From NCBI GenBank assembly GCA_024434165.1, contig QMIW01000025.1:1-47201 (forward strand): 47,201 nucleotides of DNA, read 5' to 3'. Below are positions 16,924 to 24,006 of the stretch, piece after piece. Under the pieces are notes generated by a model. That model saw nothing but the letters and a program-made list of their open reading frames with translations, made no database searches and was not told where the DNA came from. The position numbers and the translations under genes are program-made. The stretch comes from Chloroflexota bacterium. Its GTDB lineage: Bacteria > Chloroflexota > Anaerolineae > Anaerolineales > Villigracilaceae. Each line of letters starts with the position of its first letter. The first letter of the stretch is position 1.

Positions 16924-17546
16924 TAATTCGCGGGCGCCGCAGCCGCCTCTGCCTTTGCCGCCTTCGCGGCTTCTTTCGCCTTGCGGGCTTCCTCCTCGCG
17001 GCTGTAATTCTGCGGGCGGATCTGGGCGTAATACGAGGCGGGCTTCAACAGTTTTTCGAGATTGTATACGTTGCGGTTGTACGAGGCGATGTCGAAATCG
17101 TGATCCATCTTGATCGCGTCGAAGGGGCAGTACTCCGCGCAGAAGCCGCAGTTCATGCAGATGTCCATGTCAATGTAGAACTCGGCGGGTTCGGGCACGG
17201 GCTTGCCGGTCTGGGGATTGTTGGTGCGGACGATCCAGATGCACTGCGGCGGGCAAACCTTGGCGCAGATGCCGCACGAGGTGCAGCGGATCTCCTTTCC
17301 GCCGTCCGGTTTTTCATCGTATACCAGGAACGGCACATAGCGGAATTCCTCCGGCGTGATCAATTGTTCTTCGGGGTATTGCACGGTGAAGATGCCGCGC
17401 GTGTTTTTGGAGGAGCGGTGCTTGATGCCTTCCTCGCTGTAGTAGCGTTTTTTGCCGCGCAGCCACCACGAAATATCGTCCAGGTACGTATCCCAGAATC
17501 GCTTCCAGGTGACGCTCAATCCTTTAAGAATGCCTTTTCCGTACAT
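16923..17546 (-). CDS. nuoI: NADH-quinone oxidoreductase subunit I
   Basis: Peripheral-arm subunit of complex I carrying two [4Fe-4S] clusters (N6a/N6b). 207 residues with two ferredoxin motifs, CTSCGICAKVCPP and CMNCGFCAEYCPF. The N-terminal region (LKGLSVTWKRFW) is the amphipathic part that contacts the membrane arm. The last 25 residues are Ala/Lys/Glu rich and look non-conserved. A GGAG site precedes the ATG. It belongs with nuoB and nuoCD on the same strand, 96 bases downstream of nuoCD. Confidence 0.95.
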   Translation of the reverse strand: MYGKGILKGLSVTWKRFWDTYLDDISWWLRGKKRYYSEEGIKHRSSKNTRGIFTVQYPEEQLITPEEFRYVPFLVYDEKPDGGKEIRCTSCGICAKVCPPQCIWIVRTNNPQTGKPVPEPAEFYIDMDICMNCGFCAEYCPFDAIKMDHDFDIASYNRNVYNLEKLLKPASYYAQIRPQNYSREEEARKAKEAAKAAKAEAAAAPAN

Positions 17547-17557
17547 AGGTTCTCCAG

Positions 17558-17641
17558 TGTCATGTATCAGGTGTCAGGTATCAGGCGTCAGGTTCATCGG
17601 TACAAAAGACCTGGTGCCTGAAACCGAGTACCTGACGCCGG
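17558..17641. repeat. TCAGGTGTCAGG-type inverted repeat between nuoCD and nuoI
   Basis: Short direct units (ATCAGGTGTCAGG, TATCAGGCGTCAGG) followed by an inverted arm. GGCGTCAGGTTCATCGGT pairs with ACCGAGTACCTGACGCC at 17584-17639 with one indel. It fills the nuoCD-nuoI gap. Confidence 0.65.
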
Positions 17642-17642
17642 T

Positions 17643-19391
17643 TTATCTATCCACTTCACCCATCACGATGTCGAGCATCGCCAGCAGGGCGACGAAGTCT
17701 GCGATCTTGACGCCTTTGCACATCGTCTCCAGCGCCGTCAGGTTGATAAAGGAAGGCGCGCGGACGTGATAGCGGTACGGGTTCGGCTTGCCGTTGGAGA
17801 CGACGTAGTAGCCGAGTTCGCCCTTCGGGGATTCGATCCTCCCATACGCCTCTCCCGCCGGGACGCGCACCTGGTACTGCGGTTTCTGCGAGTTGATCGG
17901 TCCCTGGGGAATCTGCCTGAGTGCCTGGTCCAGGATGCGCAGGGATTGGTAAATCTCGTCGAAGCGGATGAGGTAGTTATCGTACATGTCGCCGTTGTAA
18001 CGCACCGCCACGTCGAAGTCGAAGCGGTCGTAGATCGAGTATGGATCGGCGCGGCGGATGTCGTACGGCACGCCGGCGGCGCGCAGACACGGTCCCGTCA
18101 CCGAAAGGCGCACGGCTTCCTCCGCGTTCAGCAGGTGGACGCCCTTCAAACGAGCGACCAGCACCTCGTTCTCGTTGAGGAAGCGTTCCATCTCCTCGGT
18201 CTTGGCGGGCAGGCGGTCGTACACCAGGTCCTTGATCTTCTGCATCACGTCATCGGGAATGTCGCGCACCACCCCGCCGAAGCGGAAGTAGTTGCACATC
18301 ATGCGCGCGCCGGAGACGGCTTCGAAGATGTCGAGAATCAGTTCGCGTTCTTCAAAGGCGTAAAGGGCGGGGGTATAGAGCGTTCCCAGGTCGTTGAGCA
18401 GCATTCCGACGAAGACCAGGTGGTTCTGGATACGGGTCAACTCCGCCATGATGACGCGGATGTATTCCGCGCGTTCGGCGACGGGAATCTTCATCAGTTT
18501 TTCGACCGTGGTCACGTAGCCGAAGTTGTTCGCCATCGAGTTGAAATAATCGAGGCGGTCGGTGTAGGGAATGATCTGGAGGAAGGTGTTGCGCTCGCCG
18601 ATCTTGTCGTGGTTGCGGTGCAGGTAGCCCATGACCGGTTTCAAGCCGGTGATGGTCTCGCCGTTGAGCGATACCGCCACGCGCAATACGCCGTGCGTCG
18701 AAGGGTGATGCGGACCCATGTTGACCACGATGTTGTCGGTCTTCATGTCGTCTTCGGAGAGCGGCTTGCTCACGCGCTCCAGCGAGGCATACAGGTCTTC
18801 TTCTTTCTCCGGGGTGTAACTCTCGGGGTCGAAGTTTGCCGGGAACTTGAGGTTGTCGCGGAAGGGGTTGCGCGTCTCCGCGTATGCGTGGTTGCCGTCG
18901 GGCCAGCGGCTCTTGTAGGGCTTGGCTTCCTCTTCGAAGAAGGCTTCCTTGTAGTCCTTGCGCAGCGGGTGCCCTTCGAAGCCTTCCCACATCAGGATGC
19001 GGCGCAGGTCGGGATGATTCGTAAACCGGATGCCGAACAGGTCCCAGATTTCGCGCTCCTGAAATTCCGCGCCGGTCCACACGGGGACGAGCGAAGGGAT
19101 TTCGATGGGGTCCACGCGGTCTGCCTGAACCTTGAAGACCAGTCCCGGTCCGCCGGTGGTGCGGAAGGCGTGATAGACGACTTCCATTTTGTTCTCGGCG
19201 ATGTAGTCCACGCCGGTGACGGTGGAAAGCAGGTCGTAACCAAATTCATCGCGGAGGGCAGTTGCCACCTCCACGAGGTTTTCCTTTTTGACGATAAAGC
19301 CGGAGTAGCCGGGGCGGCTGTCTGCGGCGACCTTCTCCGGGAAACGAGCGACCAGGTCAACGGTCTGGGTTTGAAGCGCTTCAGCCATCAT
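17643..19391 (-). CDS. nuoCD: NADH-quinone oxidoreductase subunit C/D fusion
   Basis: 582-residue fusion of the 30-kDa (NuoC) and 49-kDa (NuoD) subunits. The NuoC part covers about 1-165, with [18 protein letters not shown] and GHPLRKDY. A linker leads into NuoD with [22 protein letters not shown], and the C-terminal [13 protein letters not shown] and DIVMGEVDR. NuoD forms the quinone pocket with NuoB. The start overlaps the nuoB stop as ATGA, which implies translational coupling. Fused nuoCD occurs in several bacterial groups. No nuoA, nuoH or membrane-arm gene is in the window. Confidence 0.95.
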   Translation of the reverse strand: MMAEALQTQTVDLVARFPEKVAADSRPGYSGFIVKKENLVEVATALRDEFGYDLLSTVTGVDYIAENKMEVVYHAFRTTGGPGLVFKVQADRVDPIEIPSLVPVWTGAEFQEREIWDLFGIRFTNHPDLRRILMWEGFEGHPLRKDYKEAFFEEEAKPYKSRWPDGNHAYAETRNPFRDNLKFPANFDPESYTPEKEEDLYASLERVSKPLSEDDMKTDNIVVNMGPHHPSTHGVLRVAVSLNGETITGLKPVMGYLHRNHDKIGERNTFLQIIPYTDRLDYFNSMANNFGYVTTVEKLMKIPVAERAEYIRVIMAELTRIQNHLVFVGMLLNDLGTLYTPALYAFEERELILDIFEAVSGARMMCNYFRFGGVVRDIPDDVMQKIKDLVYDRLPAKTEEMERFLNENEVLVARLKGVHLLNAEEAVRLSVTGPCLRAAGVPYDIRRADPYSIYDRFDFDVAVRYNGDMYDNYLIRFDEIYQSLRILDQALRQIPQGPINSQKPQYQVRVPAGEAYGRIESPKGELGYYVVSNGKPNPYRYHVRAPSFINLTALETMCKGVKIADFVALLAMLDIVMGEVDR

Positions 19392-20020
19392 GCACCTTCC
19401 CTGGCTGCGGCAGCCTGGCGGATTTCCGCGCTGCGGCGCACGTCAATCAAATCGGGACCGAGGATGGGCATGGGCACATAATTGGGATCTTCCTTGCCCT
19501 TTTGATACCAGCGCACCTTCTTGATGGATTGCCTGTCAATCTTTTCCTGCAATTTGATGAGACCCGCAATCAACGCCTGCGGGGTGGGGGGGCAGCCCGG
19601 AATGTACACATCCACCGGCAGGAACTTGTCAATGCCCGCCACTACGTTGTAGCCCTCCTTGAACGGTCCGCCGCTCGAAGCGCACGCGCCCATCGCCACC
19701 ACATACTTGGGCTCGGGCATCTGGTTGTACAGGCGAATCAGGGCGGGGAGCATCTTCTTCGTCACCGTGCCGGAGACGAGCATCATATCCGCCTGGCGCG
19801 GGGTGGGGCGCATCACTTCCATGCCGAAACGCGCCATGTCGTAACGCGAAGCCTGCGCGGCGATCATTTCGATTGCGCAGCACGCCAGACCGAACATGAG
19901 GGGCCACACCGAAGAACGGCGCCCCCAGTTGTAGAGCCGGTCGAGCGTTGTGATGGCTACAACATTCTGCATGTCTTCAGGGATGTTGTAGTTGGGGAGA
20001 TTCAAGCCTTCAATTTCCAT
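19388..20020 (-). CDS. nuoB: NADH-quinone oxidoreductase subunit B
   Basis: Complex I subunit that binds cluster N2, the last Fe-S centre before quinone. 210 residues, with the adjacent-cysteine motif GLACCAIEM, then [11 protein letters not shown] and [11 protein letters not shown] supplying the other ligands. The C-terminus is somewhat longer than in short NuoB forms. A GAGGAG site lies upstream. The ATG lies 11 bases inside the iscX gene, so iscX and nuoB are translationally coupled. Confidence 0.95.
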   Translation of the reverse strand: MEIEGLNLPNYNIPEDMQNVVAITTLDRLYNWGRRSSVWPLMFGLACCAIEMIAAQASRYDMARFGMEVMRPTPRQADMMLVSGTVTKKMLPALIRLYNQMPEPKYVVAMGACASSGGPFKEGYNVVAGIDKFLPVDVYIPGCPPTPQALIAGLIKLQEKIDRQSIKKVRWYQKGKEDPNYVPMPILGPDLIDVRRSAEIRQAAAAREGA

Positions 20021-20222
20021 GATGAGAGTTCTCCTCGAACCAGTCTTGGTAGATTGCGTAAAGGATGTCGTCGTTTACCAGCGCGGGATCATCCTCGAAT
20101 TCCGAAAGTTCCAGCGTCCATTTGTAGATTTGCTGCAGGGAAACCTCTTCGATGTTCACTCCCCTGTGCCGCCTCCGAAGTTCCAATGCGATGGCATACG
20201 TGGATTCCCAGTTGAGCGTCAT
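20010..20222 (-). CDS. iscX: IscX-like Fe-S assembly protein
   Basis: Small acidic protein of 70 residues. It fits the IscX (YfhJ) pattern: [15 protein letters not shown] at the start, then [12 protein letters not shown] and a closing [12 protein letters not shown]. IscX binds IscS and iron and modulates cluster assembly. I start it at the ATG at 20222, one codon after a possible GTG. It is the first gene of the unit iscX-nuoB-nuoCD-nuoI-mrp and overlaps nuoB by 11 bases. A promoter with both hexamers lies upstream. Finding iscX fused to a nuo operon rather than an isc operon is unusual. Confidence 0.82.
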   Translation of the reverse strand: MTLNWESTYAIALELRRRHRGVNIEEVSLQQIYKWTLELSEFEDDPALVNDDILYAIYQDWFEENSHHGN

Positions 20223-20254
20223 CACTTTTGGTGTTTTCCTTCACAATTGTGCGG

Positions 20255-20282
20255 ATTATAGCACGGCGGCGGAATTCGTCAA
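20255..20282 (-). promoter_or_regulatory. Promoter of the iscX-nuo unit
   Basis: Minus strand -35 TTGACG (20282-20277), 16-base spacer, and extended -10 TGCTATAAT with the hexamer at 20260-20255. Near consensus. Confidence 0.75.
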
Positions 20283-20293
20283 TTGAATTATGG

Positions 20294-20305
20294 AAATATA
20301 TATTT
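20294..20305. promoter_or_regulatory. Candidate operator palindrome
   Basis: Perfect 12-bp palindrome AAATATATATTT between the iscX promoter and the divergent regulator promoter, overlapping the latter's -35. A binding site for the adjacent regulator is inference only. Confidence 0.3.
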
Positions 20306-20330
20306 GCAAAAATGGATTCATGAGTATAAT
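20303..20330 (+). promoter_or_regulatory. Promoter of the SufR-like regulator
   Basis: -10 TATAAT at 20325-20330 and a weak -35 TTTGCA at 20303-20308 with a 16-base spacer. The predicted transcript begins near 20337, about 140 bases ahead of the coding start. Confidence 0.55.
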
Positions 20331-20336
20331 CACTTC

Positions 20337-20478
20337 CGCCGAATGACATTCCCGCCTCCTTCCCCGGCGGTAGTTGGTTCTGTTTCTTTGAGTAACTGCT
20401 CAGCCGACCTGGGTTCGCGGGGATAAATCCCCCGCTCAGTACGTTGTACCCACCCGCCGCGCCATCCTGCAAAGTCCC
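20337..20478 (+). other. Possibly structured leader of the regulator gene
   Basis: GC-rich leader with a hairpin at 20417-20435 (GCGGGGA and TCCCCGC around TAAA, one bulged C), enclosed by weaker pairings such as CGGCGG with CCGCCG. I do not recognise a known riboswitch. It may be an unclassified leader or simply GC-rich sequence. Confidence 0.3.
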
Positions 20479-21066
20479 ATGACAACCTCCCGCCAAAAAA
20501 TTCTGACTTACCTCAAAAAGACCCGCTTCGCCTCCGCACATGAAATCGGGCGCGCATTGAAACTATCCGCGCCGAATGTGCGGCATCACCTCTCCATCCT
20601 CTGCGCCGACGGGCGGGTGGAGGCGGCATCCGTCCGCGGCGGCGCAAAAAGAGGCAGACCCGAAAAACTGTACTCGCTCTCGCCGGCGGCGCTGGGAGAT
20701 AACCTTCCCGCGCTTACGCTCGCCCTGCTGGCGGAAAACCCAAACCCAAAAGTCATCGGCGCGCGCATGGCAAGATCGCTGGGACTGGTGGAGACAGCCT
20801 CCACCGGCGTGATGGCGAAACGGCTCGCTGCCCTTGTGGAAAAACTGAACGAACTGCACTATCAGGCAAGATGGGAGGCGGGCGCGCAGGGTCCGCGCCT
20901 GCTGTTTGGGCGCTGCCCGTATGCGAGGGTGATCGAGGGACATCCCGAAATCTGCAAAATGGACGAAGCCATGCTGGGGACCGCGCTTGCCCGTCCCATC
21001 GAAGCGGCAAGGAGGAACGAGCCGCCAAGCCAGGGATCGTGTCCGTTGTTGTTCAAGATCGGGTGA
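20479..21066 (+). CDS. SufR-like HTH regulator with putative Fe-S cysteines
   Basis: 195 residues. A winged helix-turn-helix of the ArsR/DeoR style occupies about 1-70 (LSAPNVRHHLSILCADGRV, then a GAKRGRPEKLYSLS wing). The C-terminal half has cysteines at 146, 159 and 188. The spacing C-x12-C then a distant C recalls SufR, a [4Fe-4S]-sensing repressor of suf genes, in which the third cysteine is closer. It is transcribed divergently from iscX-nuo, which strengthens an Fe-S or redox sensing role. No strong ribosome-binding site is seen before the ATG. Ligand and target are inference. The stop codon lies in an 8-bp direct repeat flanking a palindromic element. Confidence 0.75.
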   Translation: MTTSRQKILTYLKKTRFASAHEIGRALKLSAPNVRHHLSILCADGRVEAASVRGGAKRGRPEKLYSLSPAALGDNLPALTLALLAENPNPKVIGARMARSLGLVETASTGVMAKRLAALVEKLNELHYQARWEAGAQGPRLLFGRCPYARVIEGHPEICKMDEAMLGTALARPIEAARRNEPPSQGSCPLLFKIG

Positions 21067-21180
21067 TTAACTCGCCTTACGCAGTACCGCAGGATTCATC
21101 CCGCCTTTGCGGCGCACCATGAATCCTCCGCGAGGACAAGTTGTTGCGGTACGGGTATACCGCGTAAGGTGAGTGATTAA
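21063..21180. mobile_element. MITE-like palindromic element with 8-bp direct repeats
   Basis: Element 21071-21172 has ends CTCGCCTTACGC and GCGTAAGGTGAG (one mismatch in 12), an inner pair AGTACCGCA/TGCGGTAC, and a further pair GGATTCAT/ATGAATCC. GTGATTAA occurs on both sides at 21063-21070 and 21173-21180, as expected for a target duplication. It has no coding capacity. It lies exactly between two convergent genes, whose stop codons fall in the two copies of the direct repeat. Confidence 0.75.
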
Positions 21181-21872
21181 ATCGGGCAGGATTTTTCGAT
21201 CAACGCCGGTCCGGGTGGAATCTTCGGCATGGTGACGGGGTCCGAATTTGCGGCGGCATAGGAGGAAAGGATCGCCTGCACATCGTCTGAGTAGAGCGCA
21301 TCCACCGGGATGACGCTGAAAATCAAAATCGTATCGGGACTGAGGCTGGAAATATAAACGATCGAGGGCGGGGCGTTTTCGTTGATGAAACTCTTCAAGG
21401 TAATGACGGTGAACCGGTTTTTCCCAAGCGCCCTTTCCTGGCTGTGGATGATCGAGTAGGATGTGCCGTCAATCAGGTGGGCGTACGAGTCGGTGACGGT
21501 CAGGCTTGGGTCCATGCCGGTTGCCGCGGTGATATCCATGGAGACCGCTCCCTGCGGAGGGACCCCGCCGATCCATTCGCCGCGCTCCGAGTTGGCGGCG
21601 AAAAAGGCTTCATCGTAACTGCGGATGGTCATCGAAGCGATGACGCCTTCGGCAGGCATGGGAGTCACCTCCCACCAGCAGGGCACGGCAATGCCAAACC
21701 CATAGCGTTCGTTGCGGACTTCCTTCCACAGCAGGGCTGAAGGGTTCGACTCTGCCTGGGTCGGCGGAGCCGCTTCATCGGTCGAAGGAAGCGGCGCGGC
21801 TGTCGAGGGGGTGGGAGCGCAGGCAGCCACCAGCAGGATGGACGTCAAAAAACTGATGATTCTGATTCTCAT
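21177..21872 (-). CDS. Lipoprotein of unknown function
   Basis: 231 residues with a lipoprotein signal (MRIRIISFLTSILLVAAC; lipobox VAAC, Cys at about 18) and a short Pro/Thr/Ala-rich tether. The mature domain begins around WKEVRNERYGFGIAVPCWWEV, a layout seen in small PsbP-like or lipid-binding extracytoplasmic domains, but I cannot assign a family. It has no partner gene nearby. Its stop codon lies in the direct repeat of the element at 21063-21180. Confidence 0.75.
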   Translation of the reverse strand: MRIRIISFLTSILLVAACAPTPSTAAPLPSTDEAAPPTQAESNPSALLWKEVRNERYGFGIAVPCWWEVTPMPAEGVIASMTIRSYDEAFFAANSERGEWIGGVPPQGAVSMDITAATGMDPSLTVTDSYAHLIDGTSYSIIHSQERALGKNRFTVITLKSFINENAPPSIVYISSLSPDTILIFSVIPVDALYSDDVQAILSSYAAANSDPVTMPKIPPGPALIEKSCPI

Positions 21873-21894
21873 GTCAAGCTCCTTTTGAAAAACG

Positions 21895-22027
21895 GGCTCT
21901 CCCGTAACGAACGGGAAAACGTCTTACCACAAAGGACACCCAATACACAAAGGGGAAAAGAGGACTGTTTTTCGGGATTTCTCCTTTGTGTTTAAGATTG
22001 GTTTTCCCGTTAAAAACGGTAGAACCG
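21895..22027. mobile_element. MITE-like element with GGCTCT ends, copy B
   Basis: Starts GGCTCTCCCGTAACGAACGG and ends AACGGTAGAACCG. The interior TTACCACAAAGGACACCCAA and GGGATTTCTCCTTTGTG match copy A at 8824-8996. It lies between the lipoprotein and dCMP deaminase genes. Confidence 0.8.
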
Positions 22028-22045
22028 AAAAACGGTAAAGGGATT

Positions 22046-22477
22046 TCATCCGGGGCTGAACTCCTTGTGAACGACTTCGATGTTTGCGGCGTTCAGGAAG
22101 TTCAGCGCGTTCTCGTCCGTGCGGTACGCCACGCTGTAGACGATCCGCGTAATGCCCGCGTTGATCAACGCCTTGGTACAGTTGATGCACGGCAGGTGGG
22201 TGACGTAGCAAGCTGCGCCTTTGGTGGAGACGCCGTGTAACGCCGCCTGAATGATGGCATTCGTTTCGGCATGGATGGTGCGCACGCAGTGTCCATCCAC
22301 CATGAGGTGTCCCGCTTCGTCGCAGTGCGCCTGCCCGGCGGGCGAGCCGTTGAAGCCGGTGGTGAGGATGCGTTTGTCGCGCACGAGCACACAGCCGACA
22401 AAGGCGCGGTCGCAGGTGCTGCGCTCTGAAACGGCGTAGGCGATTTTCATGAAATAGGAATCCCATTCGGGGCGCAT
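22046..22477 (-). CDS. dCMP/cytidine deaminase family protein
   Basis: Zinc-dependent deaminase of 143 residues. The zinc and catalytic residues are present: HAE at 69-71 (TIHAETN) and PCINC at 96-100, with cysteines 97 and 100. The N-terminal RPEWDSYFMKIAY and TGFNGSPAG stretches match ComEB-type dCMP deaminases, which supply dUMP for thymidylate synthesis. The insert with further His/Cys residues (QAHCDEAGHLMVDGHC) is also typical of that group. Single gene, divergent from the KAS III-like gene. Confidence 0.9.
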   Translation of the reverse strand: MRPEWDSYFMKIAYAVSERSTCDRAFVGCVLVRDKRILTTGFNGSPAGQAHCDEAGHLMVDGHCVRTIHAETNAIIQAALHGVSTKGAACYVTHLPCINCTKALINAGITRIVYSVAYRTDENALNFLNAANIEVVHKEFSPG

Positions 22478-22582
22478 CGTATAAATCTCCGTTTTTGTGA
22501 GGGTTGGGCAATTTTACCCCGTCTGTTTGCGGTGTAGCCTTTTCGGGCGAACGGGGTTTAAGCAGAAAAGGAGTTGTTTGCC

Positions 22583-23833
22583 ATGTCTGAAAATGTACAA
22601 AATTTGTCCTTCTATGACCGCCCCAATGTCGAAAAATTTATCGTGCCCGTTGGCGGCGGAGTCCCGGTTGGGCTGGAGGGCGTTTATAACCCCGCGTTGG
22701 GGATCGGGGGAGCGTACGGCTCATGGGGGCAGAGTTACAGCAATTCGAGCCTTCCGTCGTTCGTCGAGAGCCGGCTCGGCGAGCCGCTGGGCGCCGGGGA
22801 TGTGTTGAATTTATCTGAACTGGGGTTCGACTACCGCCAGCACATCCCGCAGTTGAACGACGAGCAGAATCTCGAACTGGAATTGGAAGTGGGTGCGCGC
22901 CTGCTGAGAAAAGCCATGCAGGTATGCGGGTGGTCCCCCTCGGAGATCGAAGGCGTTCTGATTGGGTTGAGCGGACCGGTGTCGAACGATTACGTGGGGC
23001 GGATTGCGCGCATGGCTGGGATTCCCGAATCTGCCCTGAAGGTCAGCGTGCACAAGGCGTGCGACGGCTCGATGGGCGCTTTGCACCTTGCCCTGAACCC
23101 CGAACTTTCGAGACCGGGTCAATTGAACGTTGCCGAGCGTTTACGCGGAAAGAAGATTTTGGTGGGCGGCATCGAAGGCTTGAGCCGCTTCACGTGCGGT
23201 TCGAAGGATAAGAACGCCTTGCAGTTGTTTGGCAACGGCATGGGAGCCATCGGCGTGATTCCAGGGGAAACCATGAATCTGCTGGCGGGGAAGAGTTATG
23301 AAAATTATGACGAAGAAGGCTTGCTGGCAGTGCGGATGTACTACCCGCATTCCCGCCCGGACCCTTCGTCTGACTCGCTGGTGGATGTGGTGGCGGAGCA
23401 GGAAAACCATATCCGTGTGGCGGGGTTGATGAACGAGCCGAAGGACGGCGCGTCCATCGAAATGGCGGGACTGATGGGCATGGTGAAGTTGTTCGTCCGT
23501 ACCGGGGTGCAGGTGGTCGCCGATGTATACGGGGAATACCATGCGCTGATGGAGCGGCTGGGGCAGTCCGGCAAGTCCATCACCATGGGCATCGTTCATC
23601 ACGCCAACTACAAGATCAACGCCCTGAAAGCCAAGCATCTTTCCAAACTGGGAATCGAATTCCCCATGCCCTGGCTGTTGAGCGATTTCGGCAACGTCAG
23701 CGCTGCCTCCAATATGATCGCCTTCCTCCGCAAATTGCCGGAAATCAAACTGGGTGATCACATCCTCTTCGATGGATTCGGCGCAGGCACCTATTACGAC
23801 GTGATGGCTGTCTCGATGGGCTCCTCTTCGTAA
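22583..23833 (+). CDS. KAS III / HMG-CoA synthase-like condensing enzyme
   Basis: Thiolase-fold enzyme of 416 residues. I start at the ATG at 22583, nine bases after AAGGAG; a TTG at 22574 is too close to that site. The triad expected for FabH/HMG-CoA synthase is present: Cys160 in HKACDGSMGA, His in IVHHANYKIN and Asn in FGNVSAAS, with a terminal GFGAGTYYDV. The long N-terminal region (about 90 residues before the core) is unlike classical FabH. It could make acetoacetyl-ACP, HMG-CoA or a secondary metabolite intermediate. There is no acyl carrier or mevalonate gene beside it. It is followed by a strong terminator. Confidence 0.78.
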   Translation: MSENVQNLSFYDRPNVEKFIVPVGGGVPVGLEGVYNPALGIGGAYGSWGQSYSNSSLPSFVESRLGEPLGAGDVLNLSELGFDYRQHIPQLNDEQNLELELEVGARLLRKAMQVCGWSPSEIEGVLIGLSGPVSNDYVGRIARMAGIPESALKVSVHKACDGSMGALHLALNPELSRPGQLNVAERLRGKKILVGGIEGLSRFTCGSKDKNALQLFGNGMGAIGVIPGETMNLLAGKSYENYDEEGLLAVRMYYPHSRPDPSSDSLVDVVAEQENHIRVAGLMNEPKDGASIEMAGLMGMVKLFVRTGVQVVADVYGEYHALMERLGQSGKSITMGIVHHANYKINALKAKHLSKLGIEFPMPWLLSDFGNVSAASNMIAFLRKLPEIKLGDHILFDGFGAGTYYDVMAVSMGSSS

Positions 23834-23849
23834 CCCCCATAAAACGAGC

Positions 23850-23886
23850 GCCCCTGCCAAACCAGGCAGGGGCATTTATTTTTATT
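23850..23886 (+). terminator. Terminator of the KAS III-like gene
   Basis: Perfect 9-bp stem GCCCCTGCC and GGCAGGGGC around AAACCA, followed by ATTTATTTTTATT. It begins 17 bases after the stop and may also serve glmS from the other side. Confidence 0.88.
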
Positions 23887-23890
23887 GGAC

Positions 23891-23999
23891 TTTATCGGAA
23901 TTAACTTTTTCGCCACGAAGTTCACGAAGCAGCACGAATTTCTTTCGCTTTTTCGTGAACATTCATGTTCTTCGTGGATTCCCGCCTTATTTCCGATAA
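23891..23999. repeat. Palindromic repeat with TTATCGGAA ends
   Basis: Ends TTATCGGAA (23891-23899) and TTCCGATAA (23991-23999). The interior has CGCCACGAAGTTCACGAAG and TTCGTGAACATTC...TTCTTCGTGG, related in style to the ATTCGTGG family. It lies between two convergent genes and is not coding. Confidence 0.6.
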
Positions 24000-24006
24000 G
24001 GGCTAT

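Noticed and set aside
17766-19481. Plus-strand frame of 571 codons opposite nuoCD
   Set aside because: nuoCD on the minus strand is unambiguous; the mirrored frame has a His/Val/Asp-rich composition typical of antisense frames.
20337-20478. 6S RNA or a known riboswitch in the regulator leader
   Set aside because: No closing stem or conserved motif of any class that I know; kept only as a low-confidence structured leader.
20089-20541. Minus-strand frame of 150 codons crossing the iscX promoter
   Set aside because: It overlaps iscX, two promoters and the regulator start; no domain or start signal.
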